Assembly: GCA_000750105.3 (NCBI GenBank)
Contig: JPHH03000016.1
Coordinates: 496,001 to 560,000 of the forward strand
Source of the DNA: Tolypocladium sp. Sup5 PDA-1
Lineage: Eukaryota > Ascomycota > Sordariomycetes > Hypocreales > Ophiocordycipitaceae
Length of the DNA stretch: 64,000 nucleotides
Reading direction: 5' to 3'
The translations under genes were made by a program, and so were the position numbers. Shown one piece after another: positions 32,302 to 44,200 of the stretch. The notes beneath the pieces were generated by a model, which was not told the DNA's origin, made no database searches, and saw only the letters and a list, made by a program, of their open reading frames with translations. The first letter of the stretch is position 1; each line of letters starts with the position of its first letter.

Positions 32302-35300
32302 TTATAGAACTGGGTCCTGCGGGCTCTTGACAAACTGTTCAATGGTGTGGGACAACTCCTCCAGTCTTGCCTCCCAAAAGTCGCGACGCTCCTCATCAGC
32401 CTCGATGCCGACGTGCGTCTTCCCAAGCTCTAGGAATGACACAACACGGGGCGGCGTAGGTGGCTCCGGATCAGGATTGGTGTAGTCGACACGGCACTGG
32501 GTGTCGGCGAAGGGAAGCGTGTCAAAATATTCGATATCAAGGTGATTCACAAAAGATGCAAAAAAGGGCGTAGTAGATGGCCAGTCAGTGCACTCTTCCA
32601 AGATTTCTTGGAATCCAAGCGTGGCATGCTGGCTGCCCTCAAGGTACTGATCACGAACATGATTCAGGAGGTGCGTCGCTGTCCAGCCGGGCTCGAACTT
32701 GACTCGGACGGGCATGTACTGGTAGCATGGCCCCATCATGGCATCTACGCCGGAGAGATCTACATTGCGGCCGGAGACGATACCCGCGAACGCAATGTCG
32801 GAGATGTTGAGGGTCTGAGCCATCACCTTGGCCCAGCCGGCAGTTAGGAGGGTTGCTACCGTGATATCTGGTGAACGCCCAGAGACATCGATGGACTTCT
32901 TGATGAAAGCGGTCTTGCTCTTGGGTGTTGCGCGGGGGGCGATCTCCGTCGGAGAGGACCCTTGAAGCATATTGCGCCAATAATTGATGTTGTCGACCCT
33001 CGAGTCGAATTGGTACTGAATATAGTTCGAGAAGGGAACCGATGGAGGTACATCCATTCCTCGATATCGCAGCTCGAGCTGTCGAAGAAGTTCGGGGAAT
33101 GAGATTCCATCATACTGAGCGTGAGAGATGCGAATCATCAATGCGTTGCCTTCGTTGCCATGCACAGTAAAGAGATGGAGGTATGGGGCTCCAAAGACGA
33201 AAGAAGAGTCGATGCGAATATTTTCTGCAGCCAAATTCTTGCAGAACGTATCCAGGGGCTCCTCGGTGCAGTGTTCTGACGCAGATATTCTCATCTCCTC
33301 CACAACCACTTGCATGATCCGATCATTCTGCTGGACGAACACAGTCCGCAGGATGGGATGTATTGAAACGAGGTAACGGAAGCTCTCAAGTAGTCGTGAT
33401 GTATTGACTGACTTCTCCAGGTACAGCATATTGTACTGAATTGCGCTTCTCGGAGCCAAGACGGTAGCCTTGACATCTCTTTCCTGAGGATCTGTGGCGG
33501 GCAGAACATCTTGGATGTTCCAAGTCGAGTCTGCGAGATGAGGTCGAACACTCTCGGATAAAAAGGCGTCGACGTCCGCAGAATCGAGTAGCGAGAAAGG
33601 CGAGTAAACAGTAGCCAGCTTTTCAGGCCCAGCAGGAATGTCGACGATGGCGTCCGCCATGCTCCGTAGCTTCATATTGCGGAACATATCCGCCACGGAC
33701 AGATGGTAGCCCTCCAAGCGTAGCGCCGACACTATCCTCATGGCCATGATGGAATCACCCCCCAGCCGGAAGAAGTTATCATCCAAAGCCAACTTGTCTT
33801 CCTCTGCATCCAAGAAACGGGCCCACAATGAGCGAAGGACTCGTTCTTTTGTTGTCAGATCCGTTGACCCGAGGATGCTGGAGCGGAGGCTCGTAAAGGC
33901 TTTTCGAATCTGCATCACCAATTCGAGTGTGACATGTTCCGCCGTGCCATTGAGAGACTTGACATCCACCCCTTCGCCGACGGGTATACACACTGAAGGA
34001 ACCATGTATGGCGGTAGAACCTCGACCATGGCTTTGCTGAGGCCAACAATGGCCTTGGCGAGCTCGGTTGATATTCCAGATGACAACGGGAAGGAGGTGT
34101 TGTGTGTGTCGAGCCTGAGGTCAACCACCTGATCCTCTTTGAGTGGACTTTCATGGACGAATGTGATTACCATTGGAGTCCGGTTCGGGGAACCCTTCGG
34201 AAGGATGAGTTGACTAGCAACATCAGTGTTTGCGGGGAGCAGTCCCTCAAGTACACGATCGGTTGCTGCGAGGTCGACGACTTGGCCATCAACCCTTGTG
34301 AAGTTCTCTTTGCGGCCCATGAAGACCAATGTCATGTCATCTGCGTATTTTACCAAGTCGCCCGTGCGGTTCAGTTTCCCACGGCGACCCGGAACGCCCT
34401 TGAAGCCCCGCTTGAGCCAGTCTGGAGCATCCAGATCCGCAGCGTCTCCTACGCCTTCCAGAAGAAGCTCACCAACAGTACCGATTGGCATAAGCAGATC
34501 ATGGCTCTCAGGATGCACAACCCACGGAAGATATCGCAGGGTAGGGTATTTGTCTCCACTAGCGAGGAGACGTGACATATTAGGCGGTGAAAGCGGCGCC
34601 GCTTTGTTTGTCCCCCATATCACTTCGAGTTCCTCTTCGCCCAAGCATGTAATGTCGCTAAGCGAGTTGAAACTTTCCCTGCACAGTTGAGACACGGCAC
34701 ACTGGAACTGTGACAGCACTCGTTGCATTTCTGATTGGCTCAGCAGACGCGAGTCGAAGCTTGCCACCACACGGAAGCCTCCCTGCTGGAGAGAACATGC
34801 GAGCATCACCGGATACGAGTTGAAGTGAAGAGCCTCGAGCGCTGCATCCCCAACGCGGAATGATGGGAGATCATCACCCGAAGAGCTGGGTTCGTCCTCC
34901 TCTCGTGGCTGAATGACGAGACCCATCTTGACTTCGCAGGCGATCTGAGCGTCGGAGCTCAACCGGCGAATATTTTGAATGCCGAGATGCTCATGTGCGG
35001 ACCGAGCAACACCGTGTTCTTGAATGGATTGAAGAAATTCTTGGATAGAAGCTGTGCGGTCGATACGTACGCGGACAGGAACCGTGGCCAATATCGGGCC
35101 CTCGATCTGCTCAACGCCAGGAATCGGAAGTGTGCGTCCTGTAAAGGTCTCTCCAAAGACCACGTCATCATTCATAGTGTATTGAGATGCGGTAAGTGCC
35201 CAAGCTGCTCGGATGAGCGTGGCAACGGTAGTGTCGGCCCTCGTTGACCGATCGACGGGAATGAATCGTTCCGCCAGCGAATCGGGTTCAGGGATAAAGG

Positions 35301-38300
35301 AACGCGACGGCAGAGAAGGAAACTGGGGGCCGGTTGCGCCCCCAAGCTGCGTTCGCCAGTAGTCCTTCGAGGCAACCCTTGCAGGGTCAGCCAAGTAGCG
35401 GATAAAGTGCTTGAACTCGGCTGAGCGCGACGCAGGAAGGCCCTTGTACGCCTCTTGTGCGCGATTGACCATGAGATCAGTTGACCAAGCATCATAGATG
35501 GCATGATGAGCAGTCCAGACAAAGAAAACTTTACCCAGCGCCTCGTCATGAACAATCGTAAACCGGCTTAGCGGTGTGCTGACCGTCATGGGCACTTTCT
35601 TATCCTCGTCCAGGAACCTTTCCAGGCTTGTGCTAGACTGCCACTGCGGCGGCTGGCTGATGACGACTTGCATAAAGCCGCATTGCTTGAACTCGGCAAT
35701 TCGGGTACGGAGAATAGCGCTCTCCCTGATGACGGTGTCCCATGCAGCTTTGAGCTTGTCTACCGAGCCCCCATTTGGGATCTCGGCGACCCTCTGTGCC
35801 ACATAGGCCTCCGTGGACCGGGTATAAAATGCCATGTGAATCTCTTGCATAGGCGCACAGGGATAGATATCCTCAATTGAAGCCCTATCAACGCCGCACT
35901 GGTCTGCCGCTTCTGCAAGTATTGCATCGCGATCCCAAGCCTGGTCGAGCAAGGAGAACGCAGGAACCTCCGTGTTCATGCTCGAGTCTGCGTCCGCTCG
36001 TTGCATCGCCTTCGCCATGTCCGAGAGTATGGGGAAGTTGAAGACGTCTGCGACAGTCAATGCGAAGCCGCTTTCACGTAGTGCCGGCACAAGCTTCATG
36101 GCCAGAATAGAGTCTCCCCCCAAGATGAAGAAGTTGTGGGCGGTGTTGATCTGGTCTTCCGTGAGCCCGAGTAGGCGGCACCAAATGTCACGCAAACAGA
36201 GCTCAGTCTCCGAGTTAGGCTTGCTGCCTGTCGTGCTCAATGTATCTGATGACGAAGTCTGTAACGACACGTTGGAGCCGAGGGCGCGCAATGACTTTCG
36301 GTCCGTCTTGCCCGATACGAGCATTGGTATCCGATGCACGCCAACGTATGCCGATGGGACCATATAAACCGGAAGAAGCTTCGATAGCTTCTCGTTTAGA
36401 GACGCAATCACCTCCTGCAAACGAGGTGAAAGTTCGACATGCCGAGCATCGTTGTCATTGGCGTCAGCCGGCATCTCGGCATCTCGGTCGGCAATGAATG
36501 CCACGAGCATCGACTCCTTGCCTTGGCTCCGTGGTGCAATGATCTCTGCGACCACCTCTGTCCCGTGCGAAAGCAGATCCTTCACATGATGCTCTATTTC
36601 TCCCAGCTCCACACGCTGTCCGCGCAACTTGACCTGCGTGTCTTTGCGGCCCACAAAGACGAATCCGCGATCTCCATCCGGATCATAACGGACCAGATCT
36701 CCAGTCTTGTATAAACGCCCTCTTCTGCCGGGAACACCGCCGCCGCCAGCGAGGAGCCACGCAGGGTCATGGATGAATGCCGCGGCAGTCTTCTCGGGAT
36801 CATGCAAGTATCCTTGGCCAACAAGAGGGCCCTCAACCAGCAACTCGCCAACGGCTCCCACGGGCACAAGTTTGTCATGGTCGTCCGGGTCGACAAGCCA
36901 TATCACTGCCCCCGTTCCGGATCCAATGCTGACATATGGCTTGCCCGCTGCGCTTGGGTTGACCGTGCATCCGATGGTGCACTCCGAAGGGCCGTAGCCG
37001 ACGACAATTCGAGTATGCTGACCCCAGACTGATATGTCCCCCGCTGAGCAGCTCTCTCCGCCAATTCCTAGGCTGTTAAGCGAAGGAATAATGTCAGGGT
37101 CGAGGATGCGCGCCACCGAAGGCGTCATATTGGCCATGTTGACTTTGAGACGACGAATCGCTCCGCTTAGGTCATTCATGCGATCCAGATCGGTAGGAAT
37201 GCAGAGGCAGCCGCCGCGAAGAAGGGTGCATAGCATGCTGTCGATACTGACGTCGAATGCATATGAGGTGAAATCCAGCGCTCGCGAGTTACTAGCATAG
37301 CCGATACCGGTACTCCGAGCCAGAGCGCTAGTGGTGTATGTAGCATGGGAAATCATGACTCCCTTTGGCATACCAGTGCTTCCTGAAGTAAATATGACGT
37401 AGAGCAGAGAGTCAGGAGACACGTCGGGGAGCTCGCTTCGGAGTGTTGTGGTAGAGTTTGCTAGTGAGAGCATCGTGTCCTCATCAACAACCACTGTCTG
37501 GGCAGTAGGAGCAGTTTCCGCACCGGATGGGCCCTGCTCTTTGGAAGTAACAATGAGGGTTGCGCGAACTTGTGCTGCCATCGTCTGGCGTCTTTGGAGA
37601 GGCTGACTCGGGTCCATCAGCACAAAAGCTCCTCCAGCTTTGCTAGTAGCCATGACGGCAACGATGGTCCATCTCGACTTCTCGAAGCAAAGCGGCACAA
37701 TATCGCCTATTTGTAGGCCTAGGCTGATGAGATGGTGTGCAAGGAGCGTGGAGTGCCGATCGACTTCCTCATAAGTGAAGTTACCGTCCCACGAGCAAAT
37801 TGCCGGCGCATTTGGTTGCTCTCGCACTTGTTCGGATATCAGGTTGTGGATGCAGTCGTTGGTGGTCGGGGGCACGTCCGCATTCCAACGCCATATAACT
37901 GATCGGTCCAGGTGGCCCAGCTGTAGGACAGAGCTAATCGGCGTCGTCATATCGGTCAAGGTCGTGTTGAGGATTTCGACGAGCGACTGGGCAAAGTGAT
38001 TTGCCAGAAACTCTGCGCCCATCGGTTCTCGCCAAAAGGGTCGCAGCCAGAGTTCTCCGTCTGCGATGACGGCTTGGAGCTGGATATTTCCCTGTATCGT
38101 GGGGTTCCCCCATATTAGCTGACCACAGATCATCACAAGGTCGGGACAAGAACCCAAGCTCTTACCCAGCCCATTGAATGGTCGCCTTTCTCGGTGACAT
38201 GGCTGAATGAACCGTCCGGTGCGCTTTCATCGTTGAAGAAAAACATATAGCGATCGGCTGCGATCGGAGTCTCCGGCTTTAATTGCTGTCGCAGATAACT

Positions 38301-38600
38301 CCGAATACCCTCGAGGGCTATTGAGGCCGAATCGGCCGCGCCCCAGGGCAAACGCGACGTGCCCAACTCAAAGGTGTTGTTCGTACGAGCTCCGGTTTCA
38401 CTCAAGCCCCAGGAAAACTGGACATGCTGGCTATTGCTGTGGCGATAAAGAAGAAGGGCCCAGGCTAGAAGCAGGGCTTCTAGCTGGTGGATATCCTGTT
38501 GGTGTTTGCGAATAATCGGCACGTCATACCGGAGGCCTTTTGCTGGTGTCGGCTTCTCTGGCGCCTGATGCTCAGAGCACACGATCTCCTCTGCCGCCAT
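32302..38600 (-). CDS. sidD: Fusarinine-type siderophore NRPS SidD
   Basis: Two exons, 38600-38166 and 38118-32302, joined across a 47-nt intron, give 2,083 residues. Domain order with approximate positions: adenylation A1 (YVIFTSGSTG near 392, YKTGDLVRY, GRKDTQVKLRGQRVELGE near 642), thiolation T1 (LGGDS near 814), condensation C1 (HHAIYD near 1019), a shortened degenerate A2 that keeps only the C-terminal part (RTGDLVKY near 1397), T2 (LGGDS near 1600) and C2 (SHAQYDG near 1813). This A-T-C-dA-T-C plan is that of SidD, which joins N5-anhydromevalonyl-N5-hydroxyornithine units into fusarinine C. The start at 38600 has a good context (atcATGG), but the frame stays open upstream past 38726 without a convincing ATG except at 38660, so the true N terminus is uncertain. 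No other intron is needed. Confidence 0.92.
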
Positions 38601-39357
38601 GATGGCAATATTTCGTGATAGTTGGCACAAAACGCTGAGCTGAGAAGAGGCTTCGCACATGAATATGCTTGCGAATCGTGGTACGAACCTGCCTTGGACC
38701 TTTTCTGTCCAAGTGAGCACGATCACTGCCGAAATGCCTCCACTCTTCTCGACTGGGAGTCCCGCACCGATGTCGTTCCGCCATCGGCCAACTACATGCC
38801 CCGGCTTGCATGAATCTAATTACGTATAAGAAATATTTTATGTCTCATGAGTCACACTAGACCAACAGGAAAGTCGATGCGATGGTTTCGAGGGGGCGTG
38901 TTCTTTGGTTTGTTAAAATGGCGCGGTTGTGCAGGCTAGCTACTCCGTTCGCCATGGAGAAAATGGTGTAAGTGCCCGCAGCTGTTGTACGATGTGGGTC
39001 ATCCTTGTCAATCAGATCTGATAATGCACTTAATATCAATCAGCTGACCTAATCATGCAGTACGGACTAGGCGTACGCGCTATTGTTTGTTTCAAACAAC
39101 AGCCGTCTTTAGACTAGAAATAAAGCCCTGCAATGACATTACGCAACTAATACGATGCATTCCGATCCTTCACCTCGTACTAGGCCAGTTTTGAGCCATT
39201 TACCAACTCCCTTACGAGGAAGTGTTTAACAGCACACACGGTGCACATTTGGGTAGACTTCACTGGTACTGCGAAAAGACCCCAACTCATAGGACATCGG
39301 CTTGAAGACCATTGAGCAGGTCCTAGTTCAAACTATCGTACAGCAAACACCAAGTCA
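38601..39357. promoter_or_regulatory. sidD upstream region
   Basis: About 760 bp between the sidD start and the sidH stop; both genes are on the minus strand. It carries a full ATCTGATAA at 39016-39024 and two ATCAATCA-type elements. A minus-strand open frame at 39039-38857 might be an upstream exon, but I found no convincing splice join. Confidence 0.5.
39008..39042 (+). promoter_or_regulatory. SreA-type GATA site with flanking TCAATCA elements (copy E)
   Basis: ATCTGATAA (39016-39024) matches ATCWGATAA, the reported site of the iron-responsive GATA repressors SreA/Urbs1. It is preceded by TCAATCAG and followed by TAATATCAATCA (39031-39042). It is about 420 bp upstream of the chosen sidD start. 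Binding is inferred. Confidence 0.6.
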
Positions 39358-40227
39358 TCACAGCTTGCTATCAACCCATTGAGGCGCTCTCTTTTCCACA
39401 AAAGCCAAGACTCCTTCATGGAAATTGTGGCAATTATCCATTGTCTCGTCCCATGTCTCGGCATGCAAGCGAGTTGCGTTTTCCGCGCTGCCGTGCTCCC
39501 ATCCAGCTATAATGCCGGCGCGGGAGACAATGACGCTGTCTGGACTATTGTCGACGATGGCGGTGGCGTATCCCATGGCCGCCTTCACGACTGGGCGCTC
39601 TAGCACCGCGCAGTCTTCTGCGGCATCTTCTGTAACGGCGTTGAGTAGCCCAAACCTGTCTGCCTCGGCGGCCGTGATGGTCCTCCCGGTGAGAGCCAGT
39701 TCCATTGCTCTGTGCCGGCCGATGGTCCTCACCAGTCTCGGTAGAGCGCCGGCATTGGCGACGACTCCTATCGTGGCTTCCGGAAGCCCGAAGAATGCGC
39801 TCTTGGCCGCGACTACGAGGTCGAGGTTGGCCAGAATCTCGAAGCCTCCACCAAGAGCCAGGCCGTTGACCGCAGCAATGACGGGTTTTTTGCCGTGACG
39901 CCGTGAAAGGCCGCCAAAGCCAGACGGCGGGTCCATCGGGCGATCCTCGTGCCGGCCCTCTGCTCGGCGGCGGTTGATTTGGTTCCATTCGTTGAGGTCC
40001 ATGCCGGCGCAGAACGCACGCCCGGCGCCGGTGACGACGGCGCAGCGCAGCGATGGCTCACTATCGTACCAGGAGAAGAGCGAGTCCAGCTCGTACTGTG
40101 CCACGCTGGTCATGGCATTGAGCATCTTGGGCCGGTTGAACACGACCAGCATTACGTGCTGGGCTGGGAAGAGGACGAGTCCGTAACTCTGGGCTGGGGG
40201 CTGCCGTTTGAACGCATGTTGCGCCAT
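39358..40227 (-). CDS. sidH: Enoyl-CoA hydratase/isomerase SidH (mevalonyl-CoA hydratase)
   Basis: Single exon, 289 residues. It is a crotonase-fold protein: AGRAFCAGMDL supplies the first oxyanion-hole region, AAVNGLALGGGFEI the second, and FGLPEATIGVVANAGALPRL the family signature. The C terminus is SKL, a peroxisomal PTS1. In Aspergillus, SidH converts mevalonyl-CoA to anhydromevalonyl-CoA, the substrate of SidF; both carry PTS1 there, as both do here. Placement between sidD and sitT supports the assignment over a generic beta-oxidation hydratase. The start at 40227 is the ATG closest to the family N terminus; an upstream extension in the same frame to 40302 looks unstructured. It is divergent from sitT. 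Confidence 0.9.
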   Translation of the reverse strand: MAQHAFKRQPPAQSYGLVLFPAQHVMLVVFNRPKMLNAMTSVAQYELDSLFSWYDSEPSLRCAVVTGAGRAFCAGMDLNEWNQINRRRAEGRHEDRPMDPPSGFGGLSRRHGKKPVIAAVNGLALGGGFEILANLDLVVAAKSAFFGLPEATIGVVANAGALPRLVRTIGRHRAMELALTGRTITAAEADRFGLLNAVTEDAAEDCAVLERPVVKAAMGYATAIVDNSPDSVIVSRAGIIAGWEHGSAENATRLHAETWDETMDNCHNFHEGVLAFVEKRAPQWVDSKL

Positions 40228-40643
40228 TGTGATCAACTTTATGACGACGTGGCTCTTTCCAGTATCGTCTACGCCCAAGTCAGAGTGTTTGGTTCCCAGC
40301 AAAAAGACTCGGCAAACGTCTACGTATCAATCACAGGATTCGAGCGAATGTGGAGATGCTTATAAAGGTGACTGGAAGCCCGGACCTTTGTACGGACTAC
40401 AGCTGCCATGATGTGTGATGGTTCGTCTTGGAAGGGGTGTTGCCTCGGGTATGGCTATCTGAATGGTTATGGTAAACGAGGTAGCTGAGCAGTACCCAGT
40501 TAATGGGGCTCTTGGAGTCCAACTTTCCAAGCTACCGGTACAAGGAACAAGGGGGTGCAATAGCCGCGAAGGAGCCTCGATCCGCGGCAATCAAGGGCCG
40601 AGAACCTTGGCAAGTACGGACTACAGCGGCAAGGACTTACATT

Positions 40644-40682
40644 GACCATAGTCCTGGTCCATGGTCCTGGTCCATGGCCCTG
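40644..40682. repeat. Three-copy 13-bp tandem repeat
   Basis: Units GTCCATGGTCCTG-like at 40644-40656, 40657-40669 and 40670-40682. It lies between the starts of sidH and sitT. Confidence 0.75.
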
Positions 40683-40857
40683 ATCCACACTTTTCCAAGC
40701 GCACGAGAAGTGGACAAGGCTAGTACATAGAGACCAACTCGGTCGAGGAAAAACGCCTCTTGAGTCTTGATGCTGGACATCTTGGCCAAAACCCATTATT
40801 AGACATACACCCCCCCTCCCCCTTGCTCAAGCCATGCCTTAAAATCCACAACTCGGC

Positions 40858-40881
40858 AATCTAATCAATCACATCTTATCA
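40858..40881 (+). promoter_or_regulatory. Candidate cluster regulatory element, copy C
   Basis: AATCTAATCAATCA (40858-40871) is followed by CATCTTATCA, where the second half-site is a TGATAAG on the minus strand. The arrangement matches copy B with one base changed. It is about 340 bp upstream of sitT and 630 bp upstream of sidH. Confidence 0.55.
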
Positions 40882-41209
40882 CCGGATGGGAGTGCCTTGC
40901 ACCCTTGCATTTTATGTACAACCATGCGACTCACTTTTCCATACCTAGTGCATTTGTTAGAGCCCACATATGGACCGGGCTGAGGAGGCCCAGACCGAGT
41001 AGAAATTTGGCTGGGCTGTATTAACTTACTCCGTACTCCGTATCGGCCACATCGTTTGTCGGGTTTTGCCGGTTCACCTGCCCTGGTTTTCTTGACGACG
41101 AGAGTGCGTTGAACAAATCAGGCTCGACTGTTCATGCTGTTGGCCTCCTGCCGAGGACTCAATCCCATCACCCGCGGAGCTGCGCCTTCACCACCAACGC
41201 GCCGCAACC

Positions 41210-44200
41210 ATGGCGGACTCACCACCACCAGCGGCACAGTCTGTCAGCTCTCGAATCTTGACAAAGGTCAGTACTTTGCTATGGATCTGCTCGGGTAGGT
41301 AACTATTGATCGTTATGGCTCACGCGTTTTGTCCCGCGGCAGCTCAAATCGACCTTTGGCTACTTCGCCATCTATTTCCGGGCGAACCCAACAAAGTTCG
41401 ACATCGCACTGTTGTTTACAGGCATCGTCAGCGCCATCGCCTCCGGAATTCCCTTCCCGCTGTTAGGAATCATTTTCGGCCAGCTCATCGATGACTTCAA
41501 CGACCAGACCTGCTCCGCGGCCGCGGACTCGGCCACGGAGCAGTACCAAGATGCCGTCAACAGCAAGATCCTGTACGTCGTCTACCTCGCCATAGCGCAG
41601 TTCGGCTTCATGTACATCCACCTCGTGTGCTGGTCCCTCGGAGGCGCCAGGCTGGCCCAGCGGCTGCGCGAGCAGTACCTCCGCAGCTTGCTGCACAAGG
41701 AGCCGTCCTTCTTCGACAACCTGTCGGCCGGTGAGGTGTCGTCGCGGCTGAACGGGGACATCCAGATGATCCGCGCCGGCACCTCGGAGAAGGTCGGCAT
41801 CACTCTCTCCAGCCTGTCCTTCTTCATCGCGTCGTATGCCATCGCCTTTATCAAGAACACGAAGCTCGCCGGGATTCTGGTCTCGCTGGTGCCGGCGTAC
41901 TTCGGCCTTTCGATTATAGGCGGGTATTTTATCGAAAAGTACTCGTCGAGAGCATCGGACCGCTTTGCATCCGCCTCAAACATCGCCTCCGAGGCTCTGA
42001 CCAATGTTGCAGTTGTGCAAGCATTCAACGCAAACGACAAGCTGGAAACTAGCTTCTCGGAGCACCTGCACACGGCTCGGAATGAGGGTCTCAAAAAGGC
42101 CCTGGCGAATGGCATCCAGGCCGGCTTGATGTACTTTATTGCCTACGCCGCCAATGCACTGGCTTTCTGGCAAGGAAGTCGTATGATTGCCCAAACGGTC
42201 GAGGACAACGGCCAAGGAGTGACGGTGGGATCGGTCTTCACCGTCATCTTCATCCTGGTTGATGGTAAGTTGGGCCCAAAGCAAATTTGGCCAGGCGTAC
42301 CTAGCTAATACTCGGCGACAGCAACGCTTATCCTCAGCGAGGTCACTCCCTTCCTGCACATCTTTGCCGCAGCATCCGCAGCATTCACAAAGCTCGAGCG
42401 AGACATGAATCACCAGTCTGCGATTGACGGGGCTGCGGACACGGGTCTCAGACTGGCTCACGACACCGCCGGCCAGTTTGAGCTGCAAAACGTCTCCTTC
42501 TCCTATCCATCCCGGCCCGGACAGGCGGTCCTCCAAAACGTGTCTCTGACATGCCCGGCCGGCAAGAAGACTGCCATCATTGGGTTTTCGGGCAGCGGCA
42601 AGTCTACTGTGGCCAGTTTGATGCTCCGACTGTATGATCCTTCCGAGGGATCGGTCATGCTGGACGGCCATGACCTTCGTGAACTCAATACGCGTCAGGT
42701 CCGTAGCATGGTTGGCTTTGTTCAACAAGAAGCGACTCTGCTTGACCGATCAATATTGGAGAACATCGCTCATGGGCTGGTCAACTCATTTGCACCCGAA
42801 CACGAGAGCATTCGCGCCACCATACTTGGACCACAACTCGCTGCCGTGGCGGCCGCGGTCAGAGAGGGTCGAGGAGCAACAGAGGCAGCCCGAGTACACG
42901 GCCCCGTTGTGGAAGAGATTCTTAACATGGTGCTGAACGCGGCAGCCCTCGCAGATGCTACGCGTTTCATCGACAATCTGCCAGAGGGGCTAGGGACCGT
43001 TGTCGGATCCAGCGGTACACTGCTCAGCGGTGGTCAGAAACAGCGTATTGCCATTGCCAGGGGCTTGATCAAGAACCCCAAAGTCCTCATCCTCGACGAA
43101 GCCACAGCATCTCTCGACTCGAAAAGCGAAGGGGAAATCCTCGCGGCCCTGGAGCGGTGCTCGGAGGGGAGAACAGTCATCTCGGTAGCGCACCGTCTCT
43201 CAACGATTCAAAAGGCAGACAAGATCATCGTCATGGAAAACGGTGTAGTTGCAGAAGAGGGCACCCACGCGGAGCTCATGGAGAAGCAGGGCACCTACGC
43301 CGGGCTCGTCGACCTGCAAAACCTAAAGGGCCAACCTGCGGACCAGAAGGCCGATGACGACGTGTCCTCGAGCGGCATTACCGTGACTGAGAAAACGGAA
43401 CCTTTTGAGAGCAGCGGCAAAGCGCATGCCTCTATCGATACGGCCAAGAATAGCTCGGAGGAGCAGCCTGCAACGCTTGAATCTCCAGAGGACGCGGTCA
43501 CGAACAAGTCTGTTTGGTACCTGACCAAGGCCATGTTTCCCTTCATACGCCCGCACTCCCTGGTTGCACTATTAGCGCTCGCGGGCGCAAGTATCGTGGG
43601 CGGATCGTACTCGGCCGAGGCCGTCATCTTTGGCAACACCGTCGGCGCCCTGACCCCGTGCGAAAGCCCCAGCTATATCCGATCCAGCGGTGAATTCTTC
43701 GGGCTCCTGTTCTTCATCCTGGCCATCGTCGAGCTCTTTGCCAACATCGTGAGCTGGGTGGGCTTTGGCTGGGTCTCCGAAAACGCCATCTATACGATTC
43801 GCGTGCGCCTATTCCGCAGTCTCTTCGAGCAAGACGTGCAGTGGCATCAGTCCGAGAACCGCACCCCGTCGAGCTTGCACGGATACATCACCAACGACGG
43901 AAACCAGCTAGCCGGCCTCACCGGTTCAATCATCGGCACCGTCCTGTCCATCTGCATCAACCTGGTTGCGGCTGTCATCTTGACGTTCATCGTAGCCTGG
44001 AAGATCGTCATCGTATGCCTGGCCATTGTGCCGCTGCTTCTCGGGGTCGGCCTCACGCAGCTGCACGCCCTGGCCGCCTTTGAAGAAAAGCACGAGAATG
44101 CCTTCAACAAGTCTGTTGGCATTAGCGTCGAAGCCGTCAACTCCATCAAGACTGTGGCTGCGCTGTCCATTGAAGACGAGATCCTGGAGACCTATTGCCG

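Larger units (their letters stand above)
40228..41209. promoter_or_regulatory. sidH-sitT divergent promoter region
   Basis: About 980 bp. It contains two copies of GTACGGACTAC (40390-40400 and 40614-40624), a 13-bp tandem repeat (40644-40682), the cluster element at 40858 and overlapping TACTCCGTA motifs at 41027-41042. Confidence 0.55.

Noticed and set aside
38601..39039. Additional 5' exon of sidD joining the 39039-38857 frame
   Set aside because: The only joins that keep phase need a poor donor (GTCTAG) and a non-YAG acceptor, so I kept the ATG at 38600 and flagged the uncertainty.
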